Numbered from the stretch's first letter, positions 8,840-17,471 are shown. The stretch is 64,000 nt of DNA from Duganella sp. (GCA_026225475.1 JAMFSU010000131.1:1-64000), one strand, 5' to 3'. Program-made: numbers and translations. Notes: a model not told the origin generated them from the sequence alone.

Positions 8840-8921
8840 ATTTGCGCGTTTGACGATCAATGGCAGACTGCCTAGGGCTTGATAACAAGGATTTTTCGCA
8901 CGCGCAAATGCATTGTTATCA
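8840..8921. promoter_or_regulatory. Interleaved inverted repeats in the LysR/tauE divergent promoter region
   Basis: Two perfect 9-bp inverted repeats are interleaved. Pair A is ATTTGCGCG (8840-8848) with CGCGCAAAT (8901-8909). Pair B is TGATAACAA (8880-8888) with TTGTTATCA (8913-8921), centres 33 bp apart (about three helical turns). They lie 26-107 bp before the exporter start and are candidates for regulator binding, most simply by the adjacent LysR protein. The repeats are seen directly; the role is inferred. Confidence 0.5.
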
Positions 8922-8946
8922 GGCGCTCATATTGCCAGGAGAAATC

Positions 8947-9717
8947 ATGCAGACAGCCCTATCTTTCAATATCGCCAGCAATGGTTTGGTGCTGGCAGCA
9001 GCACTGATTTTTTTGCTGGCCGGCCTGGTCAAGGGCGTAGTTGGTTTGGGTTTGCCGACCGTGGCAGTCGGTTTGCTGGGTTTGTTCATGACGCCGTTGC
9101 AGGCGGCAGCATTGCTGATTGTGCCATCGCTGGTGACTAATGTCTGGCAACTGCTGGCTGGAGGACGTTTTGTCTGGCTGTTGCGCCGTTTATGGCTGAT
9201 GCTGGCGGGCATCATTGTTGGCACCTTGCTGGGTGCTCGCATCTTGCCCGGTGATGGTGCACATGCCTATGCCAACGTGGCACTGGGTGCTGCCCTGGCG
9301 CTGTATGCAGTGTTGGGGTTGGCGGCGGTGAGGTTTGTCGTGGCGCCGCAGCGGGAGCGCTGGCTGGCACTGCTCATCGGGGTAGTCACCGGCATCATCA
9401 CGGCCGCCACTGCCGTGTTCGTGATTCCTGCCGTGCCGTTTTTACAAGCCTTGCAACTGGACAAGGAAGAACTTATCCAGGCACTCGGTTTGTCGTTCAC
9501 GGTATCGACCATCGCCATGGCGGCGGCATTGGCGCAAGGTGGTATGCTGCAAAGTGGGGTGGCGCTGTGGTCCTTGCTGGCACTGCTGCCGGCCTTGGCG
9601 GGCATGTTCATCGGGCAATGGCTGCGTGCGCGGATTTCGGCATTGGTATTTCGGCGCTGCTTCTTTTTCGGCTTGCTGCTGCTGGGCTTGCATCTGGTTT
9701 CAGGCATGTGGCGCTAA
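8947..9717 (+). CDS. TauE/SafE-family membrane transporter (sulfite/organosulfonate exporter family)
   Basis: A 256-residue integral membrane protein with about seven to eight hydrophobic segments. The opening LVLAAALIFLLAGLVKGVVG and LGLPTVAVGLLGLFM are typical of the TauE/SafE (DUF81) family, as is the second-half repeat GIITAATAVFVIPAVPFLQAL. The start at 8947 is preceded by AGGAGAAATC, a strong ribosome-binding site; longer frames from 8860 lack one. Family members export sulfite, sulfoacetate or similar anions; the substrate here is not indicated. Divergent from a LysR regulator. Confidence 0.85.
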   Translation: MQTALSFNIASNGLVLAAALIFLLAGLVKGVVGLGLPTVAVGLLGLFMTPLQAAALLIVPSLVTNVWQLLAGGRFVWLLRRLWLMLAGIIVGTLLGARILPGDGAHAYANVALGAALALYAVLGLAAVRFVVAPQRERWLALLIGVVTGIITAATAVFVIPAVPFLQALQLDKEELIQALGLSFTVSTIAMAAALAQGGMLQSGVALWSLLALLPALAGMFIGQWLRARISALVFRRCFFFGLLLLGLHLVSGMWR

Positions 9718-9726
9718 GTGCCTGCT

Positions 9727-9981
9727 TCAGTGCTCCTGCCTCACCCTCTCCGCTGATCCATCCTCTGCATTCGCTATTGCTGCTGGCATCGCGATTCTTT
9801 TTTTCTTCTGCTCTTGCCGTTGACGATTCCGCTTGCGTTGCGGTGTGCCCATCAGGTATAAAACAATTGTCAATGGAAATACGCCGTACAGTAAAAACGT
9901 CACGACTCCGGCAGTGGCGGATTGTGCGGTGATGGACATCATGAACACCACATATAACCATGCGATTGCGACGATAAGCAT
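9727..9981 (-). CDS. Small two-helix membrane protein of unknown function
   Basis: An 84-residue frame beginning at ATG 9981, with GGAAC seven bases upstream. Two hydrophobic segments (residues 1-17, MLIVAIAWLYVVFMMSI, and about 26-46, GVVTFLLYGVFPLTIVLYLMG) are followed by a strongly basic stretch, TPQRKRNRQRQEQKKKR, and an Ala/Glu tail. That gives a hairpin with a positively charged cytoplasmic tail. I do not recognise the family. It sits alone between the exporter and phaC, on the opposite strand to both. The reading frame extends further upstream, but only this start gives a sensible membrane protein. Confidence 0.6.
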   Translation of the reverse strand: MLIVAIAWLYVVFMMSITAQSATAGVVTFLLYGVFPLTIVLYLMGTPQRKRNRQRQEQKKKRIAMPAAIANAEDGSAERVRQEH

Positions 9982-10060
9982 AGTGCGTTCCAGTTTTATT
10001 GACCAAGCAGCAAGGTGGGACGAGCAGCCGTAACGATACGCGAAAAATGTAGAAGCGAGC

Positions 10061-11815
10061 ATGAATAAGTCGAATCCGCAGAACCCCCAGAATGTTCCTC
10101 CGGCCTTTTCAGCATGGTTAACCCAATTGTCTGATCCCAAGCTCTGGCAGTCGCTGCCGCTGAACATGCCGGCGATGCCAACTGCCGGTCAGCTCGATCT
10201 GGCGTCGATCCAGGCGCGACTCGGCGATCTCGGTGCCTTGCTTGATCCCGCTGAAATGATGCGATTGCAGCAAGATTATTCTGATCAGTTCGCAAAGTTG
10301 TGGCAAACCGTGATGAGTGCCCAAGCCCCCGCGTTCAGTGACCGCCGCATGGCAGCGCCAGCGTGGCATACCAATCCCTTCTTTGCATGGCAGGCGGCAG
10401 TCTATCAGCTCAATGCGCGCTTCCTGAATGCGTTAGTGGATGCAGTACAGGCCAGCGACAAGGTCAAGCAGAAATTGCGTTTTGCAGTGCAGCAAATCAT
10501 TGATGCGCTGTCGCCTGCGAATTTCCTTGCCACCAATCCTGAAGCGCAACAAAAGATCCTCGATACCAACGGTGAGAGCTTGACCCGTGGTATTGCGCAG
10601 TTGTTTGCCGACCTGCAAAAAGGTCGGGTGTCGCAGACCGATGAAACGGCATTCGAGGTCGGCAAGGATGTTGCCACTACCGAGGGTGCGGTGGTGTTTG
10701 AAAATGCACTGTTCCAGTTGATCCAATACAAACCGTTGACCAAAACGGTGCATGCACGGCCTCTGCTGATCGTGCCACCGTGTATCAACAAGTTTTACAT
10801 TCTCGATTTGCAGCCGCAAAATTCGCTGGTGCGTTATGCCGTCGAGCAGGGGCACACCGTGTTCCTTATTTCCTGGTGCAATGCCGATGCCGCGCTGGAA
10901 ACAGCCACCTGGGATGACTATGTCGATGACGCCGTGGTGCGCGCCATTCATGTGGTGCAGGAGATCTCTGGTCAGGAGCAGATCAACGCGCTCGGGTTTT
11001 GTGTCGGTGGCACGCTGTTGTCATGCGCACTGGCGGTGCTGGCTGCGCGCGGCGAGGCGCCGGTGGCCAGTCTGACGCTGTTGACGGCCTTCCTCAATTT
11101 CCTCGATACCGGCGCTATCGATGTCTATATCGATGATGCGCAGATCAAGATGCGGGAGCAAATGATTGGTCAACGCGGTTTGATGGCGGGGCGTGATTTT
11201 TCGTCGGCATTTTCCAGCTTGCGGCCGAATGACTTGCTGTGGAATTACGTTGAATCGAACTACCTCAAGGGGGAAGCGCCGCAGGCGTTTGATCTGTTGT
11301 ACTGGAATGCCGACAGCACCAATTTGCCGGGGCCGATGTTCTGCTATTACCTGCGCCATATGTACCTGGAAAATGCGCTCAAGGATCCGGGTCGTTTGAC
11401 GATTGCCGGCGAAAAGATCGATCTGCGCAAGATCAATGTGCCGTCGTTCATCTATGCTTCGCGCGAAGATCATATCGTGCCGTGGACATCGGCCTTTGCC
11501 TCGACTGCGATCCTCAACCACAAGAAACCGTCGAACAATCGCTTCGTGCTCGGTGCTTCCGGTCACATCGCCGGCGTGATCAATCCGCCGGCCAAAAACA
11601 AGCGTAGTTACTGGACCAACGACAAGATTGGTGCCGATCCGGCCGGCTGGTTGGCCGGTGCCAAGGAGCATCCGGGCAGTTGGTGGGGCGACTGGGCCGG
11701 TTTCCTGTCCAAACATGCAGGTAAGCAGATCAGCGCACCGCGCAAGCCCGGCAACACAAGTTATCCGGCCATAGAGCCAGCACCAGGGAGGTATGTCAAA
11801 GTCAAAGCAGAATAA
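10061..11815 (+). CDS. phaC: Class I poly(3-hydroxyalkanoate) synthase PhaC
   Basis: A 584-residue PHA synthase, which polymerises (R)-3-hydroxyacyl-CoA, mainly 3-hydroxybutyryl-CoA, at the granule surface. The lipase-like box is GFCVGGTL with the nucleophile Cys314. The catalytic Asp and His lie in YASREDHIVPW and GASGHIAGVINPP. The N-terminal 200 residues are the variable class I region, and the PhaC_N signature HARPLLIVPPCINKFYILDL is present. Length and layout match the Cupriavidus enzyme. phaB follows 141 bp downstream and phaR after that, so the locus is phaC-phaB-phaR without phaA. Confidence 0.96.
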   Translation: MNKSNPQNPQNVPPAFSAWLTQLSDPKLWQSLPLNMPAMPTAGQLDLASIQARLGDLGALLDPAEMMRLQQDYSDQFAKLWQTVMSAQAPAFSDRRMAAPAWHTNPFFAWQAAVYQLNARFLNALVDAVQASDKVKQKLRFAVQQIIDALSPANFLATNPEAQQKILDTNGESLTRGIAQLFADLQKGRVSQTDETAFEVGKDVATTEGAVVFENALFQLIQYKPLTKTVHARPLLIVPPCINKFYILDLQPQNSLVRYAVEQGHTVFLISWCNADAALETATWDDYVDDAVVRAIHVVQEISGQEQINALGFCVGGTLLSCALAVLAARGEAPVASLTLLTAFLNFLDTGAIDVYIDDAQIKMREQMIGQRGLMAGRDFSSAFSSLRPNDLLWNYVESNYLKGEAPQAFDLLYWNADSTNLPGPMFCYYLRHMYLENALKDPGRLTIAGEKIDLRKINVPSFIYASREDHIVPWTSAFASTAILNHKKPSNNRFVLGASGHIAGVINPPAKNKRSYWTNDKIGADPAGWLAGAKEHPGSWWGDWAGFLSKHAGKQISAPRKPGNTSYPAIEPAPGRYVKVKAE

Positions 11816-11956
11816 GCGAACTTCTCACCGACCCTCAAAACGCATTTAGTGAAGCAGTAAGAAGATGCCGGAACATGTCTGCGCCAGACAACTTGGGATC
11901 GCAGGCTAGCGGCAGCTTCGGTAATTATCCACCCGACACACACTAGGAGGCATGAC

Positions 11957-12697
11957 ATGGCAAAACGTATCGCTTATGTGACCGGCGGCATGGGGGGTAT
12001 TGGTTCCTCCATCTGCGTCCGGCTCTGCAAGGAAGGTTATACCGTAGTGGCTGGTTGCGGACCGAATTCAACGCGCAAGGACAAATGGCTGGCAGACATG
12101 CGCGCGCAAGGTCTTGATATGCACGCATCCGAAGGCAACGTGGCCGATTGGGAGTCGACTAAGGCAGCGTTCGAAAAGATTCGTGCAGAAATCGGCGAAG
12201 TCGACATTCTAGTCAACAACGCTGGCATCACGCGTGATGGTCAATTTCGCAAGATGACCAAATTGGACTGGGATTCCGTCATCGACACCAATCTGAACTC
12301 GCTGTTCAATGTCACCAAGCAGGTCATCGACGGCATGGTTGATCGCACCTGGGGTCGCATCATCAATATTTCCTCGGTCAATGGCCAAAAAGGGCAGTTC
12401 GGTCAAACCAACTATTCCACCGCCAAGGCTGGTATTCACGGTTTCACCATGGCGCTGGCACAGGAAGTGGCAACCAAGGGCGTGACCGTCAATACCGTCT
12501 CGCCTGGTTATGTCGGTACCGACATGGTGCGGTCTATACGTCCTGAAGTGCTGGAAAAGATCGTCGCCGGGATCCCCGTCAAGCGTCTGGCAGAACCAGA
12601 AGAAATCGCTTCGATCGTGGCCTGGATTGCATCCGATGAAGGTGGTTATGCCACTGGCTCCGACTTCTCGCTGAATGGCGGTTTGCACATGGGGTAG
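11957..12697 (+). CDS. phaB: Acetoacetyl-CoA reductase PhaB
   Basis: A 246-residue short-chain dehydrogenase. The NADPH-binding glycine motif is TGGMGGIGSSIC near the N-terminus, followed by NNAGITRDG, the catalytic Ser and the YSTAKAG (YxxxK) motif. QVIDGMVDRTWGRIINISSVNGQKG is diagnostic in outline of acetoacetyl-CoA reductases. It reduces acetoacetyl-CoA to (R)-3-hydroxybutyryl-CoA for PhaC. A strong AGGAGG site precedes the start. A stable GC-rich hairpin follows its stop codon. Confidence 0.95.
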   Translation: MAKRIAYVTGGMGGIGSSICVRLCKEGYTVVAGCGPNSTRKDKWLADMRAQGLDMHASEGNVADWESTKAAFEKIRAEIGEVDILVNNAGITRDGQFRKMTKLDWDSVIDTNLNSLFNVTKQVIDGMVDRTWGRIINISSVNGQKGQFGQTNYSTAKAGIHGFTMALAQEVATKGVTVNTVSPGYVGTDMVRSIRPEVLEKIVAGIPVKRLAEPEEIASIVAWIASDEGGYATGSDFSLNGGLHMG

Positions 12698-12715
12698 TGG
12701 CTGTCCTTGGAATGG

Positions 12716-12756
12716 CGGAGAACCGCTGCGCAAGCAGCACGCCGCAGCGCTGTTCC
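12716..12756 (+). repeat. GC-rich hairpin after phaB
   Basis: CGCTGCG (12724-12730) and CGCAGCG (12743-12749) form a perfect 7-bp stem, which can extend imperfectly through GAAC/GTTC flanks. There is no T tract, so it is a stabilising hairpin or weak terminator rather than a classical intrinsic terminator. Confidence 0.4.
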
Positions 12757-12781
12757 AGGGAAGGATCATAGTGAGCCAATA

Positions 12782-12827
12782 CGGGAAACCGCGTACTTGT
12801 ATTTGTATCCGGTTTCCCGCCTATAAT
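12782..12827 (+). promoter_or_regulatory. phaR promoter with an overlapping 10-bp inverted repeat
   Basis: A TATAAT -10 box lies at 12822-12827 with a TTGTAT hexamer at 12797-12802 (19-bp spacer, long). A perfect inverted repeat, CGGGAAACCG (12782-12791) and CGGTTTCCCG (12810-12819), brackets the -35 element, so its right arm sits in the spacer. A protein bound there would block RNA polymerase. PhaR proteins often repress themselves, but the sites known to me are TGC-rich, so the binder is open. Confidence 0.5.
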
Positions 12828-12902
12828 GCGATACGCTGGCGGGCTGCTTTTACCTCACGAGACGGGCCCGCTTCCTAGCTGAAAAACAGACTGGAATTTC
12901 AG

Positions 12903-13469
12903 ATGACAAGTGCAAAAAACTCTGCAGAGCGGTTAATTAAAAAATATCCCAATCGCCGCCTGTACGATACACAAACAAGTTCTTACATCACCTTGGCCGA
13001 TGTCAAGCAATTGGTGCTCGACAATGAAGAGTTCACGGTTGTGGATGCCAAGAATGGTGATGAACTGACGCGCAGCATTTTGCTGCAAATCATTCTGGAA
13101 GAAGAATCACACGGTGTGCCGATGTTTTCCAGTGGAGCACTGTCGCAGATCATTCGTTACTATGGCCATGCCATGCAAGGCATGATGGGTTCTTATCTGG
13201 AAAAGAACATTCAGGCGTTTATCGACATTCAGAACAAGCTGACCGAAAACTCCAAGGGTTTTATTGAAGGCAAGCCGTTCAGCCCGGAAATGTGGACCCA
13301 GTTCATGAATGTCCAGGGGCCAATGATGCAAGGAATGATGAGCAACTACATCGAGCAGAGCAAGAGCCTGTTCATCCAGATGCAGGAGCAGATGCAGAGT
13401 CAGACCAAAAACATGTTCGGCACTTTCCCGTTCGCGGCTACCGGGCCGATCGATCCGACCAAGAAATAG
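12903..13469 (+). CDS. phaR: Polyhydroxyalkanoate synthesis repressor PhaR
   Basis: A 188-residue regulator. The PHB/PHA accumulation DNA-binding domain is at the N-terminus (LIKKYPNRRLYDTQTSSYIT, then a VKQLV helix) and the PhaR C-terminal domain follows (LLQIILEEESHGVPMFSS). The tail is rich in Met and Gln. PhaR binds both DNA and PHA polymer and controls phasin genes and often itself. It has its own promoter region 3' of phaB. Confidence 0.95.
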   Translation: MTSAKNSAERLIKKYPNRRLYDTQTSSYITLADVKQLVLDNEEFTVVDAKNGDELTRSILLQIILEEESHGVPMFSSGALSQIIRYYGHAMQGMMGSYLEKNIQAFIDIQNKLTENSKGFIEGKPFSPEMWTQFMNVQGPMMQGMMSNYIEQSKSLFIQMQEQMQSQTKNMFGTFPFAATGPIDPTKK

Positions 13470-13577
13470 TCGCTCTGACAAGGTGGGCCTGAGGTTTCGG
13501 GCCTGCCTGGCTGGCAAACAGGTACAATAGCGGCTTCCTCCGAACTCCGCTCTCAAGGCCTCACGGCCGCATCTATC

Positions 13578-14954
13578 ATGTCAAATGCTTCTATTGCCGC
13601 GCCTAAGGTTGCCCCCAAGGTCGGCTTCGTTTCACTGGGTTGCCCCAAAGCCCTGGTGGATTCCGAACAAATTCTGACGCAATTGCGCGCTGAAGGCTAC
13701 GAAACTGCCAATTCCTACGACGGTGCCGATCTGGTCATCGTCAATACCTGTGGTTTTATTGATGCTGCCGTGCAAGAGTCGCTCGATGCCATCGGTGAAG
13801 CGCTGAGTGAAAACGGCAAGGTGATCGTTACCGGTTGCCTCGGTGCCAAGAAAGATGCTGCCGGCGACGACATCATCCAGAAAATTCATCCCAAAGTGCT
13901 GGAAGTGACCGGTCCGCATGCCGTCGGTGAAGTCATGCTGGCAGTGCACAAGCATTTGCCCAAGCCGCATGAGCCGTTCATCGATCTGGTGCCGGCGCAA
14001 GGCATCAAGCTCACGCCCAAGCATTTTGCCTATCTGAAGATATCCGAAGGCTGCAACCATCGCTGCAGCTTTTGCATCATTCCATCGATGCGTGGCGATC
14101 TGGTCTCGCGTCCGATCGCCGATATCATGCTGGAAGCAGAAAATCTGTTCAAGGCCGGTGTCAAGGAATTGCTGGTCATTTCGCAAGATACCAGCGCCTA
14201 TGGTGTCGATGTCAAGTTCCGCATGGGTTTCTGGAACGGCAAGCCGGTCAAGACGCATATGACCCAACTGGTCCAGGCACTGGGAGAACTGGCTGCGCAT
14301 TACGGCGCCTGGGTGCGCTTGCACTATGTTTACCCGTATCCGCACGTGGACCAGATCATCCCGATGATGGCCAATGGCACGATTCTGCCTTACCTGGATG
14401 TACCGCTGCAGCATGCCCACCCTGATGTGCTCAAGCGCATGAAGCGTCCTGCCAGTGGCGAAAAAAATATTGAACGGATTCAAGCCTGGCGTGCCATGAG
14501 CCCGGATTTGACGATCCGCTCCACATTCATTGCCGGTTTTCCCGGCGAAACTGAAGCCGAATTCCAGTATCTGCTCGACTTCCTCAAGGAAGCCGAAATC
14601 GATCGTCTCGGCTGCTTTGCCTATTCACCGGTCGAAGGCGCCACCGCTAATCTGCTTGACAATCCGGTGCCGGAAGAAGTGCGTGAAGAGCGGCGTGCGC
14701 GCGTCATGCAATTGCAGGAAGAAATTTCCAAGAAACGCCTGCAAGCCAAGATAGGAAAGACCTTGCGCGTGCTGATCGATGAAGTTGATCGCAACGGTGG
14801 TGTCGGTCGTTCTTACGCTGACGCGCCAGAGATCGATGGCGTGGTGTATGTCAAACCGCCATTTGAACCGCACAAAAAACTGGTGGCCGGTCAGTTTGTC
14901 GATGTCGTGGTCACCGCCGCCGATGCCCATGACCTGTGGGGTGCTGCAGAGTGA
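13578..14954 (+). CDS. rimO: Ribosomal protein S12 methylthiotransferase RimO
   Basis: A 458-residue radical SAM enzyme that adds a methylthio group to an aspartate of ribosomal protein S12. The N-terminal MTTase domain supplies Cys22, Cys58 and Cys87 for the auxiliary iron-sulfur cluster. The radical SAM motif [11 protein letters not shown] gives Cys159, Cys163 and Cys166. A C-terminal TRAM domain starts near residue 385 ([21 protein letters not shown]). The next gene starts within its stop codon. A TACAAT hexamer at 13523-13528 may be the promoter -10. Confidence 0.95.
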   Translation: MSNASIAAPKVAPKVGFVSLGCPKALVDSEQILTQLRAEGYETANSYDGADLVIVNTCGFIDAAVQESLDAIGEALSENGKVIVTGCLGAKKDAAGDDIIQKIHPKVLEVTGPHAVGEVMLAVHKHLPKPHEPFIDLVPAQGIKLTPKHFAYLKISEGCNHRCSFCIIPSMRGDLVSRPIADIMLEAENLFKAGVKELLVISQDTSAYGVDVKFRMGFWNGKPVKTHMTQLVQALGELAAHYGAWVRLHYVYPYPHVDQIIPMMANGTILPYLDVPLQHAHPDVLKRMKRPASGEKNIERIQAWRAMSPDLTIRSTFIAGFPGETEAEFQYLLDFLKEAEIDRLGCFAYSPVEGATANLLDNPVPEEVREERRARVMQLQEEISKKRLQAKIGKTLRVLIDEVDRNGGVGRSYADAPEIDGVVYVKPPFEPHKKLVAGQFVDVVVTAADAHDLWGAAE

Positions 14955-15385
14955 GTGGATTGATCTTGCGTAAATCAAGCCTGGTAAGACTGATGCTGGC
15001 TGCTGCCATGGCCATGATGGCGCTGGTTGCAGCGGCCCAGTCGGTTCCCGCTAGTGCCACGGCGTCAGCGAACCTGCAAGACCTGCTGCGCAAGCCGTTG
15101 ACCTTGCGCGGTACGCTCGGCAGCGAGCAGATACAGATGAGCCTGCAACCGAAACCGAACGAGGACGGCACCAAAGGCACTTATTTCATTTTCGGTCAAA
15201 GCGCACAAATTCTGTTGGCCGGTGAGGCAGATCAAAATGCCATGATCATGGAAGAGTCCTACAACGGCAAGGATGTGTCAGGCGAGTGGGATGGCAGCTT
15301 CAAAGATGGCGTGTTGAGCGGCACCTGGTCTTCGCTTGATGATGCCGTGCATAAACCCTTTATGCTCAAACTGAGTACGCCCTAG
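14951..15385 (+). CDS. Small secreted protein of unknown function
   Basis: The GTG at 14951 overlaps the rimO stop (GTGA), giving 144 residues; another GTG at 14936 is possible. Residues 1-35 are a Sec signal peptide: basic LRKSSLVR, hydrophobic [16 protein letters not shown] and a likely cut after ASA. The mature part is a small beta-rich domain with [34 protein letters not shown] and [16 protein letters not shown], the last resembling the strand pattern of small lipid- or inhibitor-type beta-barrels. I do not recognise a named family. It is probably translationally coupled to rimO. Confidence 0.72.
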   Translation: MSGLILRKSSLVRLMLAAAMAMMALVAAAQSVPASATASANLQDLLRKPLTLRGTLGSEQIQMSLQPKPNEDGTKGTYFIFGQSAQILLAGEADQNAMIMEESYNGKDVSGEWDGSFKDGVLSGTWSSLDDAVHKPFMLKLSTP

Positions 15386-15437
15386 TCGCAAGCCGGCAGC
15401 CCAGGGCATTTATCGTTCAAGATTTTCGAGGTATTTC

Positions 15438-16616
15438 GTGTCAGAAAAACTTTCACCACAAACTGCCTTGCTGCATAGCGACTACCAGGCTCCCGCTGCA
15501 TTCGACGCGCTGCCGGTCGGCATTCACCATGCCTCAACCGTGCTATTTCCCAATGTCGCCGCCATGCGTGCACGTAACTGGAAAGAGAAGGGCGGCTATA
15601 CCTATGGCTTGCACGGCACTCCCACTACATTCACGCTAGAAGCTCGGCTGGCGCAGATCGAGGGTGGGCGTCATTGCCGCGTCGTGCCGAGCGGCTTGGC
15701 GGCGATTGCGCTGGTCAATTTTGCCATCCTCAAAGCTGGCGACGATGTGCTTCTGCCGGAGAATGTCTATGGCCCCAATCGTGATCAAGTGGTCTGGCTG
15801 GAACGCGATTTCGGTATCACGGCGCGTTTCTACGATCCATTGGTCGGTAGTGGTATTGCCGATCTGATGCAAGAAAACACCCGTCTGATTTGGACCGAGG
15901 CGCCAGGATCAGTCTCGATGGAAGTGTCCGACGTGCCCGCCATTTGCGCCGCAGCGCGGGCGCGTGGCGTGCTGGTGGCAATGGATAATACCTGGTCGGC
16001 CGGTTTGGCGTTTAAAGCTTTCGAACATGGTGTCGATATAGTCATGCAGGCATTGACGAAATATCAATCCGGTGGCTCTGATGTCTTAATGGGAGCAGTC
16101 ATTACGCAGGACGACGAGCTCAATCACAAGATTGAGTTGGCGCACATGCGCTTGGGTTTTGGCGTTGGCATGGATGATGTTTATCTGGTCTTGCGTAGTC
16201 TGCCCTCGATGCGTTTGCGCTTTGACGCGCATGATAGTGCCGCCCGCGAGATTGCGCAGTGGTTGCAACAGCGGCCGGAAATCAGCCAGGTGCTGCATCC
16301 GGCCTTGGCCGATTGTCCTGGGCATCTGATCTGGAAGCGAGACTTCAGTGGTGCCGGTGGACTGTTTTCGGTGATCTTCGATGCGCGCTACAGCGAAGCG
16401 CAGATTGACCGCTTCGTCGATGGGTTGGCGTTGTTCAAGATTGGCTTTAGCTGGGGCGGGGCACACAGCCTGTGTGTACCATATCGGATGCAGGCGATGC
16501 GTCAGTCCTGGCCGCATCGCGGCGGCTTGGTGCGCTTCAACATCGGCCTGGAATCGGTGGCAGATTTGATTGCTGATATTGCACAAAGCTTGGATGCAGC
16601 GAATGCTTCTGAGTAG
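15438..16616 (+). CDS. metC: Cystathionine beta-lyase (MetC-type Cys/Met metabolism PLP enzyme)
   Basis: A 392-residue Cys/Met-metabolism PLP enzyme. YTYGLHGTPTTFTLEARLAQ is the N-terminal signature, DNTWSAG supplies the PLP-pairing Asp, and QALTKYQSGGSDVLMG holds the Schiff-base Lys. The C-terminal FSWGGAHSLCVPY and LVRFNIGLES are typical of proteobacterial cystathionine beta-lyase, which cleaves cystathionine to homocysteine, pyruvate and ammonia. The start is GTG at 15438 with GAGG eight bases upstream. The exact reaction (beta-lyase versus related lyases) is inferred from the subgroup. Confidence 0.85.
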   Translation: MSEKLSPQTALLHSDYQAPAAFDALPVGIHHASTVLFPNVAAMRARNWKEKGGYTYGLHGTPTTFTLEARLAQIEGGRHCRVVPSGLAAIALVNFAILKAGDDVLLPENVYGPNRDQVVWLERDFGITARFYDPLVGSGIADLMQENTRLIWTEAPGSVSMEVSDVPAICAAARARGVLVAMDNTWSAGLAFKAFEHGVDIVMQALTKYQSGGSDVLMGAVITQDDELNHKIELAHMRLGFGVGMDDVYLVLRSLPSMRLRFDAHDSAAREIAQWLQQRPEISQVLHPALADCPGHLIWKRDFSGAGGLFSVIFDARYSEAQIDRFVDGLALFKIGFSWGGAHSLCVPYRMQAMRQSWPHRGGLVRFNIGLESVADLIADIAQSLDAANASE

Positions 16617-17109
16617 GTTTTAAAAAGATCGAATTTTTTCTGTGATCCTGTGTGAATTTTTATAAAATGGCGTAGTCTATTGGCTGAATCCAGTAGTTGC
16701 GCCAAGAAAACTTTTGATGCCCTTGTTATTTTCTGTTGTTGATTAGGAAATTTTCTATTCCATTCTTAGTCGTATGGTGACAACAAATAGGAATTTATTA
16801 CCAGGCTATATTGCTTCAAATATTGGCAAAAAACTAATTTTCATTGCTGTTTCCATCCGGAAATTTTTCGAATAATAGGGATTGAATATCACCGGAGACG
16901 CAAGCTGGATAGGCATCTAGTAATTTTTTCTTGATTTTTTGAAATTTTTTGCTGTATTTTTGTAGGATAAACTCCTACATTCAACTGCGGAATCCCCCTA
17001 CAAAAAATACCGACAGCCACTAATTTCCTGCCTTCCGCCGCCCCATCAGAATCAACTTACCGGTAAGAAAAAGTAACCGGTTGTAAATCGATTGCTAGTT
17101 GGGGGTGAA
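16617..17109 (+). promoter_or_regulatory. Long AT-rich regulatory region before flhD
   Basis: No gene is visible in these 493 bases. The composition is clearly more AT-rich than the surrounding genes, with several runs of T. A possible promoter is TTGATT (16931-16936) and TATTTT (16955-16960) with an 18-bp spacer, which would put transcription start near the 19-bp palindrome at 16961-16979. Two CCGG-centred palindromes, CTTACCGGTAAG (17056-17067) and AACCGGTT (17075-17082), lie just before the flhD ribosome-binding site. A long regulated leader is normal for flhDC. Confidence 0.5.
16961..16979. promoter_or_regulatory. Perfect palindrome TGTAGGA-N5-TCCTACA upstream of flhD
   Basis: TGTAGGA (16961-16967) and TCCTACA (16973-16979) form a perfect inverted repeat with a 5-bp spacer; a further half-site-like CCCTACA is at 16996-17002. 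The shape resembles sites of NarL/FixJ-type response regulators (RcsB and GacA/UvrY boxes have similar TAGGA or TGTAAG arms), and RcsB represses flhDC in enterobacteria. The palindrome is certain; the binder is inference. Confidence 0.55.
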
Positions 17110-17427
17110 ATGGATTCAAACGATATGATGGCTGAAATTCGGGATGCGAACCTGAGCTATTTGATGTTGGCTCAGCAAATGATCCGATCCGATAAAGCGA
17201 CTGCCATATTTCGTCTTGGCATCAGCGATGAGATTGCGGACATGATCCAGGGTCTCAGTAACGCCCAAATCCTCAAGCTTGCTGGCACCAACATGATGTT
17301 GACGCGTTTTCGCTTCGACGACTGTGCAATTCTCGGCATGCTCACCAACTACAACAAAGACAAAAATTTGGCGCAGTCACATGCAGCCATTCTGATGGCT
17401 TGCCAGCCAGTCGAGCAAATTTCCTGA
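17110..17427 (+). CDS. flhD: Flagellar transcriptional activator FlhD
   Basis: A 105-residue protein matching FlhD in length and sequence pattern: IRDANLSYLMLAQQMIRSD at the N-terminus and a C-terminal helix-turn-helix-like region with LSNAQILKLAGTNMMLTRFR. FlhD forms the FlhD4C2 complex with FlhC and turns on class II flagellar genes with sigma-70. The start at 17110 follows GGGGGTGAA; a TTG six codons upstream is less likely. flhC follows 114 bp downstream, separated by a strong hairpin. Confidence 0.95.
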   Translation: MDSNDMMAEIRDANLSYLMLAQQMIRSDKATAIFRLGISDEIADMIQGLSNAQILKLAGTNMMLTRFRFDDCAILGMLTNYNKDKNLAQSHAAILMACQPVEQIS

Positions 17428-17446
17428 TTTCCATTCTTCGGGTACA

Positions 17447-17471
17447 CAAGGGTTGATCAGGTCAACCCTTG
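17447..17471 (+). repeat. Strong hairpin between flhD and flhC
   Basis: CAAGGGTTGA (17447-17456) pairs perfectly with TCAACCCTTG (17462-17471) around a 5-nt TCAGG loop, a 10-bp stem. No T tract follows. It may protect the flhD transcript or tune the FlhD:FlhC ratio. Confidence 0.6.

Noticed and set aside
16630..16660. CRP site upstream of flhD (TGTGA half-site)
   Set aside because: Only one half resembles the consensus; the second half does not match.
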